DNA of 64,000 nt from contig OUQQ01000007.1 of assembly GCA_900404475.1 (NCBI GenBank), positions 9,823 through 73,822 of the forward strand, read 5' to 3'. The translations under genes and the position numbers were made by a program. This stretch comes from Spongospora subterranea. Lineage: Eukaryota > Endomyxa > Phytomyxea > Plasmodiophorida > Plasmodiophoridae. The notes under the pieces were generated by a model. That model searched no databases. It was not told the origin of the DNA and worked only from the letters and a program-made list of their open reading frames with translations. Below are positions 11,326-21,454 of the stretch, in pieces (positions within the stretch are counted from its first letter, which is position 1; the number at the start of each line of letters is the position of its first letter).

Positions 11326-12140
11326 ATGATTCGTCGTCCACTGTTCACCGCCGTCACCCGCGCTCTGTTGAACCAGACCCAGGGAGGCATTGGAATCCGC
11401 TTCGCTTCCACACCGTCCAGCAATCAATTCGAGATTATAGATCATGTGAAAAATACGCAAGCAATGATGGATGCTAATTTCAAGCACTTTCAAGATGAAC
11501 TGAGTATGCTGCGTTCTGGTCGTGCTTCGACAGGTTAGAAATAACTGTTTTGGTTTTCGGTATGACCCGGCGTTGACAACTGATTCAGGCGTGTTGGAGT
11601 CAATCAGCGTGGAAGCCTATGGTTCTAGAATGTCTTTGTCATCTTTGGCCACGGTTACTGTTCGGAATGCAAATCTCCTTCATGTCAACGTTCATGACGC
11701 CATTCTTTGCGAAAATGTCAAGCGGGCCATAGATAACGCTGGTCTAGGATTTAATGCATCTATCACAGGAAACGGTATTTCGGTCCCTGTAGCCAAAACT
11801 TCCAAAGAAACTAGGGAAACCCTCGTTAAAACTGCTAGTGTTAAAGCCGAAAAGGTACAGTCAGACCTCACTATAAATTCATGATTGTTATATACCAAAT
11901 TAGGCGCGAGTTGATCTGAGACGATCACGCAAACTGGCTATGGATAAGCTTGACAAAGTTGAGGAAAGCATGGGAAAAGATGAAAAATATAGATTGGAAA
12001 AAAAGGTTCGCTCGTTATCAAACATGTTTCTTTCTGTTTGCATTTAACATGCGATTCAGATTCAAACGTTGACCGACTCATATATGGATAAAGTTGTCCA
12101 GTTACATGCACGGAAAACGGATGAGTTGAGACATGGTTAA
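11326..12140 (+). CDS. MRRF: Mitochondrial ribosome recycling factor
   Basis: Four exons, join(11326..11533, 11589..11854, 11904..12005, 12060..12140), encoding 218 residues; all three introns (49-55 nt) have GT and AG ends and keep the frame. The N-terminus (MIRRPLFTAVTRALLNQT) is basic and amphipathic, as expected for a mitochondrial presequence. The mature part follows the RRF fold: SMLRSGRASTGVLESISVEA, the strand block VTVRNANLLHVNVHDA, and a C-terminal helical arm (RRSRKLAMDKLDKVE; then IQTLTDSYMDKVVQLHARK). RRF works with EF-G2 to split the mitochondrial ribosome after termination. The length matches the RRF core plus a presequence. Confidence 0.95.
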
Positions 12141-12431
12141 GCCCTTGTAATACATTTTATCGGATTCGACCTCCTGGTAAAAAAAGAGGAAATGGGTCAA
12201 AAGGGAACATCAAACAATTGAATCCCCAGTCAACGTCAACACAATGTATTTCGGCCGCAGGGTTCAATGTTGTTTGTTTCGACGCCACTTCTGATGGGGC
12301 AGTGTGGGCATATATACATCGTGAGCCACGGATAATTCCTGGTGGAGCTCCTGGTGGTGTATGGACTATGGACTGTGAATCGTGAAGCCGCTCGTTTGGC
12401 GGCGCGAACGGGGGCAATAATAATCAACACC

Positions 12432-14310
12432 ATGGATAGTCGAGCGATCGTTAGAGCGTGCTTGGGTGTATTACTCCTCTCGAGTTTGTCCACAACATGG
12501 GCCATGATCGAACACAAATCCATGCGGTTTACCAGCGATCATCTCTTTGAAATAATTTGGAGATTTGAATTCGCGGAGCAAGGTGAGCTTTCTTTGAAAG
12601 GGCAAGTCGCTATTGATGATGTTAAGACGTACGTGGCAATGCCATTTTTTTGTAACTCAACCGTTAATTCCATTCCAAAGAAATACATCGGTGCAGTTGA
12701 TGGTTTGCTCGGACAGCAGCCTCTTGAAATTACGTACTGTTAGTGTAGAAGATGTGTGCCTCGTTAAACCGTTCAATTCTGCTGCTTGTGAATGGCAAGG
12801 CATGTTCACAGAGGGAGTTAATCATTTTGACACGAACTTTCAAGTTAAAACCAACGTAACTATGACAAAACCTTTTTTTTGTGGCTTATTAATCCCTCTA
12901 AATTAGGACTGGTACTATCTCATTCAACTCAATTGCGATAACCTAGAGTTTGATGTTGATCTCCACGTTGTTGCCTATAATCGTGGGAAATATTCTGGAT
13001 TTCTATCTCTCTCAGAGGTTCCATATATCCCCGTGTCAATTGTGCTAGCAGTGGTGTTTGCCTTCCTTGGCTTTGCTCACTGTTTGACTTGGTTTCCTTA
13101 CCGGTATTTCAATGTGCAACTCCAGTCCAGGTTGACGTTGGTACCGCTTCTATTTGCTGTGTTCTATACTGTGCAGGTTTGTCATACAGAATCAGCTATA
13201 ACCCTTTCTCAATTTATCTGCAGATTTTTTATTGGCAGTCGTGTTCAAAAAATGGCGTTAAACCAGTCTCAACATTCTGGGCCTCATTTTGTCTCTTGTT
13301 ATTTATTAAAGTAATTCTGTTCATGCTACTACTGTCTGTGTCTAAAGGTTTGTGGTTTTCCACTGTTTAGCAACCAAGTCAATAAGTTCTTTTCAGGCTG
13401 GGCAATATGCCAGCGTCATATGTCGAATCAAGACTTCAAGCAGTCTTGCTTACTCATCATCGGTCTCGTTCTCGCTAATTCTTGTTTTACTATTCTAGGT
13501 ATAACGTTATGGCTTTACTATAGTAAGTTTCTGGTTCAGCTTGGAGTTCAGGGCCTATGGGTGTATCGACAATGATTCTGATCTATGCTATGCTTTTAAA
13601 AGTGATATTCAACTCTGTCGTCGTCATTCTGTCGGAAATTGATTCTCAAATGCAATCGATACGATCAATGGACTTGGAGCCATCTCATTTCCCAGTGAGG
13701 AAGCTGTGTCATTGTGCATCACTTTCTTTTCCAACATACATTTGCAGTTATATACCAAGCGACAAATGTACCATAATTTCCAGCTGACGACCCTGTCGTA
13801 CATCACCATGAAAGTGGTGTTCCTGCTGTGGTCGAACATCTTCCTTCAAAGATTTCCCTGGGTTTCAGATTTAGTAGACGCAGTGCTGGATATGGCGTTT
13901 CTGATCTGCCTCTTGTAAGTATGTCTTTAAATGTTTGTTCAAAAATATTGATTTTCCGCAGTGTAAATTTCCGCATGCGACCCTTTTACCCTAGCTTTGC
14001 ATATGCGCCTATTTCTGATGACGATGTGCCTGAAAACGCTCGCCATTTACTTCGATCAGGGCCAGCTGATCAGGACGTGGAATCTGGAGCAGCTCCCCCT
14101 CAATTATGGAGACCTGGTATGAAATACGCGTTTTCTTTTTGTTAAGCCTGCTTACGCTGTTTAGGAATGCCACTGCCAATGGTTAATGTAGATTATGCTT
14201 CATGGTTGCATCCGTACTCAGAACCTTTGATAATTATCGACAATCCGACGACAATCGACATCGGTAGCCAACTCCCGCACAGGGCTAATTCCAAAGGAGG
14301 ATCTCGGTAG
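12432..14310 (+). CDS. PTM1/TMEM87-like Golgi 7TM protein (GOST family)
   Basis: Spliced gene starting at ATG 12432 with a signal peptide (RACLGVLLLSSLSTTWA). A lumenal domain of about 170 residues follows, then a seven-helix region spread over short exons. Helix segments include YIPVSIVLAVVFAFLGFAHC, PLLFAVFYTVQ, CLLLFIKVILFMLLLSVSKG, SCLLIIGLVLANSCFTILGI and STMILIYAMLLKVIFNSVVV. The cytosolic tail begins FRMRPFYPSFAYAPISDDD, which resembles the WRP...FAFSPLSEEE tail start of TMEM87 and yeast Ptm1. The final exon ends at TAG 14308-14310. Family members live in the Golgi and act in endosome-to-Golgi traffic and membrane-protein handling. The family call rests on topology plus the tail motif, so GPR107-type membership cannot be excluded. 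Confidence 0.75.
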
Positions 14311-14520
14311 CGTGCGCCATAGACAGCAGTTGATCTCTATTTTTTTTGACTTCATAAACATATACAGTATCAATGTAAAATGCAAGTTTTCTGCCTGGCG
14401 GTGATACTTTCTGTGAACTTGAAGCTTACAGATAAGATTGGTATAGAAATGATTTCCCAGTAGTTACAAATTATGCAGATATAGTACCCTTTCAAAACTG
14501 TTGATCCCACCGGCATAGCT

Positions 14521-14595
14521 TGTCGATAGTTAGTTTCAGAAAACAAGATCATGTGAGATGTCGATAGTTAGTTTCAAAAACAAGATCATGTGAGA
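14521..14595. repeat. 38-bp tandem duplication
   Basis: TGTCGATAGTTAGTTTCA and the following 20 bases are repeated back to back (14521-14558 and 14559-14595) with a one-base length difference in an A run. It lies between the converging 3' ends of the PTM1/TMEM87-like gene and the profilin-like gene. The near identity indicates a recent local duplication. Confidence 0.85.
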
Positions 14596-14617
14596 GAAGA
14601 TTTGAAGTTACTTCCGT

Positions 14618-15108
14618 TTATTCGGTTAGAGAGGATCTGAGAAATTCTTGAACCAGCGGAATAGCTCTGGCAGATGTGGTAGGCAGCGCATAAGAAAACA
14701 TCGCAAATATTATGCTTTTGTCAGGCTTTTCGATGCGGTAGAGGCAGGCACCCTTGCCTTCGTTAACACCGACCATTCGACCATAGACCAATCCCTGGTC
14801 AGGATGAAATCTGAAAAATCCTGAATCCATTAGCAAGTCCTGGTTGCCGCGAAACCGAGCGATAAGTACCTGTGAACATCATAGTGATCGTTGTCAAAAT
14901 CGATCCCATTAATCATGGCTTCGTCCCTGTTTTCAAATAGACTCAAAAAGCGTTCAGTTTTGAAATCAGGAATTGTATGGGTGGCCAACAAAATTTGACC
15001 ATCCTCATTAAAAATGATCAAACAAGATAGTTCGGAGAGCAGGTGAGGCGAGTCTTGAAGCGCCGCCGATAGGGTGGGTGAGATGGTGGTCTGTTCATCT
15101 GTCGACAT
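14618..15108 (-). CDS. Profilin-like small protein
   Basis: Two exons, complement(join(14618..14810, 14870..15108)), encoding 143 residues; the 59-nt intron has donor GTACTT, a TGCTAATG branch-point-like site and acceptor TTTTTCAG. The product fits the profilin fold order: a beta strand after the first helix (SCLIIFNEDGQILLATH), an F-rich helix, then QGLVYGRMVGVNEGKGACLY and the strand IEKPDKSIIFAMFSY, and a final amphipathic helix (AIPLVQEFLRSS). Profilins bind actin monomers and poly-proline. The similarity is structural and weak, closer to divergent forms such as profilin-4 than to canonical profilin. An alternative is an unrelated small alpha/beta protein. Confidence 0.5.
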
Positions 15109-15658
15109 CGAAAATTGTCAGAGACGATCGTGACAACCGTGCCGTCCTGTCTGGCTGGCCACACAGCTGTGGTCCGTCCGGCACCAACCTCACCTGGGGA
15201 CGGTTTTCGTATCGTGACTTGCCCAAGGAAAAAAGGGACTTAACATGCTGGTGGAATTCGTCAAGCAACAGCAACCATCTATTAGCTTTCAAAAACTCCA
15301 GCTTTTTTCACCTCGAATTCGATCGCGTCTATGAAGAGCGACAGATTTTACAAAGAAATTGTTTAAATATATATTTAACCGATAAATTATGGTTTGCCTC
15401 TATGTTTTTTTCCAGTTTTCATAAAAACAGCCTGCGCGGGTAGCGAATCGCCATGCGCCGCTGTAAACGTCTATAGGCCTCGCGAAGATGGACCGGACGA
15501 ATAGCCCCTTCATGACCCCAGCTACTCTAAATACCAATCAACATATATATATCACACACGAAAAATAAAGCAAATTGCACACCATAATCTCTAAACTTAG
15601 TTCAATCAGGTCGCCTACAAACATCTTGCTGATTGCGATCATCACTATAGTCAGTGGT

Positions 15659-16174
15659 TCAGTAGCTTTGGAGGTTCCGAGAACAGGAAGCATGACCTAG
15701 GCAACAATTACTCGGTTTCAACCACAAACCCCATTCCAACAAACAGATTACTTTTTTGACGTGAGTCTGTTTGAACGCTCCCTGAATGAACGCAACGTAT
15801 CGATTTCTCTGGACGTCATTCAAACGATTATAAATCTCCCTGTTGTACATGTTTAATATTGTCAAACAGAACATAACACGAAAACAATACTTTTGGCGTT
15901 TAATCTTATTCTTGCGTTGAATTTCTAGCTGCTCCTCCAGGCGAAGTTGTATAAGCTGCGATTGCGATATTATCGTATTTCCGTCCATGGGAGGCGAGTC
16001 ATCCACCGGCTTGCCATTCTTATCATCATCGTCATCTTCTTCATCTTCGCCCACAGCCTCCGGCTCCTCTTCGTCATCATCCTCGCCATCATTGGGTGGC
16101 GAATCATTGGAATCCCTGAGCCCGGGCCGATCCTGGCCCACATTCGGCTGCATGTCGCCCAGGCCGTTCTGCAA
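15659..16174 (-). CDS. Acidic protein with one hydrophobic segment, unknown
   Basis: A frame of about 170 residues. It starts with a D/E-rich stretch (GEDDDEEEPEAVGEDEEDDD), passes through a Q/L-rich helix and a basic stretch (RKNKIKRQKYCFR), and contains a short hydrophobic segment (VMFCLTILNMY). Upstream the sequence TTGCAG at about 16169-16174 looks like an acceptor, so a 5' exon probably lies in the duplicated region beyond 16.2 kb; alternatively the first ATG is at 16153. I do not recognise a family. The assembly problem next to it means the 5' end may be wrong in this sequence. Confidence 0.4.
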   Translation of the reverse strand: MQNGLGDMQPNVGQDRPGLRDSNDSPPNDGEDDDEEEPEAVGEDEEDDDDDKNGKPVDDSPPMDGNTIISQSQLIQLRLEEQLEIQRKNKIKRQKYCFRVMFCLTILNMYNREIYNRLNDVQRNRYVAFIQGAFKQTHVKKVICLLEWGLWLKPSNCCLGHASCSRNLQSY

Positions 16175-16197
16175 TTACAGGGTTTGGTGTCGAGTGC

Positions 16198-16593
16198 TGG
16201 TGATGGAATCAACCAGTCGATCACACAGCTGATGGATGCACTACACTGTATATTGTCTACAGTAGTGACTGACTGGTCACATCATGGGCTGCGCACATGC
16301 AACAACGAAGAGATAGCACTATTGCCCTTTCGACGGTTTCTTTTCGAAGATTGTGTATTGATGCGATGGGACTGCTCCATGATATGAGTTTCATTTTCCN
16401 TGGTGATGGAATCAACCAGTCGATCACACAGCTGATGGATGCACTACACTGTATATTGTCTACAGTAGTGACTGACTGGTCACATCATGGGCTGCGCACA
16501 TGCAACAACGAATATTGCCCGTTCGACGGTTTCTTTTCGAAGATTGTGTATTGATGCGATGGGACTGCTCCATGATATGAGTTTCATTTTCCC
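16198..16593. repeat. Direct duplication around a single N (assembly join)
   Basis: About 195 bp starting TGGTGATGGAATCAACCAGT occurs at 16198-16399 and again at 16401-16593, separated by one N at 16400. The copies differ by a short indel (GAAGAGATAGCACTATTGCC against GAATATTGCC) and a few bases. A single N between two slightly different copies is typical of an assembler abutting two overlapping or allelic contig ends, so a true tandem duplication is the less likely reading. Confidence 0.85.
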
Positions 16594-17039
16594 ACAAGTT
16601 GTTAGAAATTTTCGACTGATGATCAGGGCCCGAAGATGGAAATGGTCCACGACAAAGGATATCCCATATCAGACTAATCGCCAATTCAGAATTTCAAAAG
16701 AATGGCTCCTATTCGCTCGATCCTCGCTGAACACTAACGCCGGGGTGGTCGTGACTTAAAATGGAGCGGCTTGTTCACAATCGAATTACGTGCCAGCTTC
16801 GCTTGACAATTCTTTTGTCGACATGAGGCGAATGCCAGAGTTGCCCGAGAGGTTTTTCGGACGAATCTGCAATCGCATTGAGGTGGGCGTTTGGCGACTA
16901 CAAAAGCTTCATCGATGAAAACATCGGGCACAGAGCATGTTTCTTCCGCCTTATCAGGAAACCGACAGTTTCAACAAAACTAATCTCCATTGACGGAGAT
17001 GATATTTGTGACGATCGCATTATTCTTTAGCTGACCCCG

Positions 17040-17729
17040 TTTCGATGATTACATCAGGAGAGTCGTTAGTCCACGAACACATCTGTTCGCAGACTTTCCT
17101 CGACAGGGCCAAATCATTTTGGATGACGATGGGTCTATAGTCATTGCAGAAGGCGTTTCCAATGATGAGTTTGAAAGAGCAATTGAAGTCAATGAATGCG
17201 ACCAGTTTACCGATATGCTCGACCTATCGTTTTCTTTAAAGAGTTTGGAAGTTATCGTGAAGATGTCAGAATCACCAGACCATGCAATTGGCGCCCCAAC
17301 TTTCGAGCGAACCATATTCCACGCCCTTGATGATCTGGGCGTTCCTTTTATGCAGAGCCTTGCGTCAACAGGTTTTTTGTTCAACAATTTCCTATATCTT
17401 ATGAATTCAGAATAGCTGGTTGATCAAAATTAGGTGGACCGGTGAAAAGACGGAAAGGGAAAGCTAACGGAGGGTTGTCTCCCATGCCTGCCAATGTCAA
17501 GGAACCCACGATGGTCATCAAGTTCGGGCATTCGCAACCGCTACACACAGTTCAATACCTTCCAGCGGTCAGGATTATGAATACCGATGACAAAGTCACA
17601 AAGAAAGTCGCTATTTCTATTCGAGATCTGTATTTCAATGTCCCATTGCCCCATCAATTAGAGCATCTCACCACTCTAGATATCGATCTTCACGACACCC
17701 TGCACCGTTATTCGATGCCAAATGAATAG
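17040..17729 (+). pseudogene. Repeated gene family, copy A (internally deleted)
   Basis: Two linked open stretches, 17119-17415 and 17442-17729. The first includes EFERAIEVNECDQFTDMLDL, PDHAIGAPTFERTIF and GVPFMQSLASTGFLFNNFLY. The second includes KEPTMVIKFGHSQPLHT, AVRIMNTDD and RDLYFNVPLPHQLEHLTTL, ending at the stop at 17727-17729. Compared with copy B at 19.2-19.9 kb, about 150 bp is missing just after GHSQPLHT, removing the segment that in B contains VVDKCRSWLLRSSDPLK. This copy therefore looks internally deleted. The E/K-F-G-h-S core followed (in B) by a D..RSWL segment loosely recalls PD-(D/E)XK nuclease-like families expanded in some fungi, a weak resemblance only. Confidence 0.45.
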
Positions 17730-17886
17730 AGCATATTGTTGCCTCTTAAACAACTATTAATATCCATTAAATTCTGAGAAATTTATAGTTGGTCGTTTAT
17801 CAGTGTGAAATATAATTAGGTTGGGATTAGCGTGTGGGAGTATGATAACTTGTTTTGAATTAAATATGGGCATGTATGACGATTTT

Positions 17887-18166
17887 ACCAACTAAAGAGA
17901 TGACATGTTACCAACTAAAGAGATGACATGTTACCAACTAAAGAGATGACATGTTACCAACTGAAGAGATGACATGTTACCAACTGAAGAGATGACATGT
18001 TACCAACTNNNNNNNNNNNNNNNNNNNNNNNNNNNNNNNNNNNNNNNNNNNNNNNNNNNNNNNNNNNNNNNNNNNNNNNNNNNNNNNNNNNNNNNNNNAA
18101 GAGATGACATGTTACCAACTGAAGAGATGACATGTTACCAACTGAAGAGATGACATGTTACCAACT
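17887..18166. repeat. 23-bp minisatellite with a 90-nt gap of N
   Basis: The unit ACCAACTAAAGAGATGACAT plus GTT (23 bp) is repeated head to tail. Some units have ACTGAAGAG in place of ACTAAAGAG, and the variants are ordered, not random. Five full units stand before the gap at 18009-18098 and about three after it, so the true copy number is unknown and the 90-N gap is an estimate. It sits in the middle of the repeated gene-family region. Confidence 0.95.
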
Positions 18167-18199
18167 AAAATCAAACACTGACGCAATTTCACCAATAAA

Positions 18200-18610
18200 T
18201 GACACGTCATGGAGTACACCCCAAAAGAACTTAGCGAAATGTCTGAACTTCAGCATTTCATCATCAAAATGGCCAAAGCGATGCTTGCATTGACCGCTCC
18301 AGAAGGGCTGGTACCCAATGAAACGCAACTGAATGAATTGATCAGTCGCATAGTCCCCGGCACGACATTCACGCCGACAGAGATGGATCGTGATCCTACG
18401 CCGTCGGCTTTATTTTCCGGCGACTGGGTCATCTACAAAAAAGTCTCCACCTTGCACACCTGTTTCTCGGCCTGAGTCGACCATTGACTCTCCGCTAGAG
18501 AAGCACCATGTTTCTAGGCCGCCGCCTTTCTTTTCAGCGACTGGATCATTTTCAATGAAACCCCCAGATTGTACTTTTGTTTCTGCACCGATTCCGTCAA
18601 GTTAGAATTT
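18200..18610 (+). pseudogene. Family-related open frame with internal degenerate repeats
   Basis: An open frame from ATG 18209 to 18475 starts MEYTPKELSEMSELQHFIIK and includes a FTPTEMDRDPTPSALFSGDW segment. Around 18405-18478 and 18515-18600 two diverged copies of a unit with GCGACTGG, CC(A)CC and TTTGTTTCT-like blocks lie in tandem. The stretch 18387-18480 is repeated in inverted orientation at 19313-19400 next to copy B of the gene family. It is therefore probably a broken 5' part of the same family. No domain is recognised. Confidence 0.35.
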
Positions 18611-19219
18611 GTTAGAGTTAGAGTATCCGGAAGGCAACGTCCATTTTCGAATATGCAATCCCGGAAGGACGGGCCGCGCGATGTTCATGGGATAGGCTGG
18701 GCCATGCACTGTAAAGGCAGTAACAAGTCGACAAATGGCATAACGCATTCAAAGCGTGTCTGGGCAATTACCAATGCCCCATTCCTACCTGCAAATTTTT
18801 AGAACGACCAGCGAGACGAAGTGGTCTCCCCCCCCCTGGGAAAGATACGCAATGTCCAAGCCACAAGGAATGTCCAAGCCACAAGGAACGTCTGGATCAC
18901 ATCACGTGTGATGCGACTCTCAAAACGGTTCATATCCAACAATATATTGAGTCCCACCATTTCGGTCATCATTCGCATCGCCGTCCACATCCTAATCGTG
19001 CTGATCTGACATCGAGAATTCGGTTTGAGGAAATTGTCAAGAGGGCGCCAGAGGCGTGTCTCAAAACACTGCAGATAGGCAAGTTCTCTCAACCAGCACT
19101 TATCAACGTGCACCCTTCGCTCAATAACCTGAGCCATTGACGTACTCCAGAAACAAAATTCCTTCACGAGGGAAACCGGAATCATCAATTGGATTTTAGC
19201 TTGCGATTGCGAGCACCAG

Positions 19220-19906
19220 CATGGCGATGGAAGACGGGCACATCGTGCTGATGACGCCGTTCAGCCGTTCATGAAAGAACGATTAGAAGAGCGTCAATCG
19301 TCTTTTCAGAGTGGCAGGCCGAGAAACAGGTGTGCAATGTGGAGACTTTTTGTAGATGACCCAGTGGCTGAAAATAAAGCCGGCGGCGTAGGATCATCCT
19401 CAGCGTTGCAGAGCATTGAAATTATCAAGGCCAACACTCAAAATGGCCACCCTGTCAAAGGTCCCTTTTCCGCTGTTGCAGATAAGCCCAACGTCCACCA
19501 GAGGACAATCAGAAAAATCTGACAAACCAACGATTGTCATCGAGTTCGGGCATTCGCAACCGCTACACACAACAGGATATCGCATCGGAGTCGTCGATAA
19601 ATGCCGCTCGTGGTTGCTAAGGTCGAGCGATCCGCTCAAAAAGTCGCGAATCGCTGTCGCGATCAAGGCATACAGACTCAAGCAATGATGGATTGCATGG
19701 TTTTGCTTCGGGTTGAGAATGGTGACCCAATCCGGTACGGTCCAGCGGTTAGGATTATGAATACCGATGACAAGTTTAAAAAGAAAGCCGCAATTCCAAT
19801 TCGAGATCTGTATTTTAATGTCTCATTGCCGCCTCAATTAGAGCATCTCACCACTCTAAAGATTGATTTGTACGACACCCTGCACCGTTATTTGATGCCA
19901 AAGTGA
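19220..19906 (+). pseudogene. Repeated gene family, copy B (longest C-terminal part)
   Basis: Two overlapping frames carry this copy. 19416-19688 encodes DKPTIVIEFGHSQPLHTTGY, DKCRSWLLRSSDPLKKSRIA and VAIKAYR. 19601-19906 continues in another frame through VENGDPIRYGPAVRIMNTDD, RDLYFNVSLPPQLEHL and the end at 19904-19906. The join needs a frame change near 19680, so this copy is either broken or has an intron I cannot place. The order of a strand with E, a D-x-C-R-x-W-L helix and a hydrophobic strand (RIAVAIKAY) is reminiscent of restriction-endonuclease-like folds; this is inference. The 5' part of copy A is missing here. Confidence 0.4.
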
Positions 19907-20011
19907 ATAGAACATATCGTTGCCTCTATTCACTCTTTCTGATAAGAGGGTGGTTTAATCGAGAAAAGAGCAGGGTGTCGTAAAGATCAATATCTAGTTT
20001 AGTGAGATGCT

Positions 20012-20800
20012 CTAGTTGAGGGGGCAATGAGACATAAAAATACAGATCTCGAACAGGAATAGCGACTTTCTTTGCAAACCTTCATCGGTATTCATAATCC
20101 TGACCACTGGACCGTATTGAATTGGGTCACCATTATCAACGCGTCGCGAAATAATGCAATCGATCATTGCTTGAGTCTTGTATTCTTTAATCGCGACAGC
20201 GATTCGCGGCTTTTTGAGCGGATCGCTTGACCTTGACAACCACGACCGGCATTTATCGGCGACTCCGATGCAACATCCTGTTGTGTGAATTCCCGAACTC
20301 GATGACGATCGTTGGTTCTCCGACATTGGTATGCATGGGAAACAACCCTCCATTCGCTTTCCCTTTCCGTCTTTTCAACGGTTTACCTAATTTTGATAAA
20401 TCTTCATGAAGATATAGGAAAATTTTGAACAAAAAACCTGTTGACGCAAGGCTCTGCATAAAAGGCACTCCTAGATCATCAAGGAATATGGTTTGCTCGA
20501 AAGTTGGGGCGCCAATTGCATGGTCTGGTGATTCTGACATCTCCACGATAATTTTCAAACTCTCTGAACGGAACGATATGTCGAGCACATCGCTACACTG
20601 GTCACATTCATTGACTTCAATTGCTCTTTCAAACTAATCGCTGGAGATGCCTTCTGCAATGACTATAGACCTATCATCGGTCAAAATGGTTTGGCCACAG
20701 TCAATTTTGTCGAGAAAAGTCTGCGAACAGATGTGATCGTGGATTAATGACTCGCCTGATGTAATCATCGAAACGGGGTCAGCCAAGAAACATGGCGATC
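20012..20800 (-). pseudogene. Repeated gene family, copy C (inverted)
   Basis: Minus-strand copy in inverted orientation to copies A and B. Frame 20588-20253 encodes PDHAIGAPTFEQTIFLDDLG, VPFMQSLASTGFLFKIFLY and EPTIVIEFGNS. Frame 20353-20012 then carries CIGVADKCRSWLSRSSDPLK, RIAVAIKEY and GPVVRIMNTDE. The frame changes between the two near 20270, and an upstream part (20600-20790) matching 17040-17200 of copy A is interrupted by a stop. It retains the segment deleted from copy A, which makes the full family product order visible across the three copies. All copies look broken in this sequence. Confidence 0.45.
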
Positions 20801-21454
20801 AGTCGCAAATTTCATCGCCGTAATTTTAGTATTATTGATGGGATATTAATAGTGTTTAATTCAGAACAATTTAACAAATATAGTCATTACTCACCCAGTA
20901 TTGTTTGAGCAATTCCGTTGTTTCATTATATGTTCCCATTTTCTGAACATCGAGATAATCACCATCTGAAAAAGTTTCACTCGTTTCTATAGCTGGATAA
21001 GCGTTTCGAGAACATCCGAACATTGCTTTCGATTGAACCGTAAAATATTCCCGAGAATATATGAAATAAAAAACAAGGCCAAAGATTTTTCTTAATGCAT
21101 CAAAACGATTCGATCTTTCAATTCTGAGTATTCTTTGATTTAAACTGCTGGTGATTTCGGTGTAATTTCACAGTACCACACGTCAAATGTGTCGGGCGCA
21201 GCCCTGTGTAATTGGACATTTGGTGTTACCTCGGCCGAGAGCCACAGTCCATGACTTGGGCAAAACTTGACTGCGAACTGCATGATACTATTTTTGGTCT
21301 TCCGTTGACTACCAATATTGTTGGCGTTGATCATGGAAGTTATGGATCTGTTCCTACTTGCAGACCAGGTCGTGGGATCGTGTTTCCAACTACAGCACGT
21401 CATTGATAATCGAAACTGTGAAGCGTCAAGCTCTAATAAGAGCAGACAAACCAA

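Noticed and set aside
12613..12906. Alternative frame inside the PTM1/TMEM87-like gene
   Set aside because: Overlaps the lumenal-domain exons in another frame. Only part of it can be a true downstream exon, and as a separate gene it has no support.
17887..18166. CRISPR-like array of short repeats
   Set aside because: The repeats are contiguous without unique spacers, and the genome is eukaryotic; it is a minisatellite.
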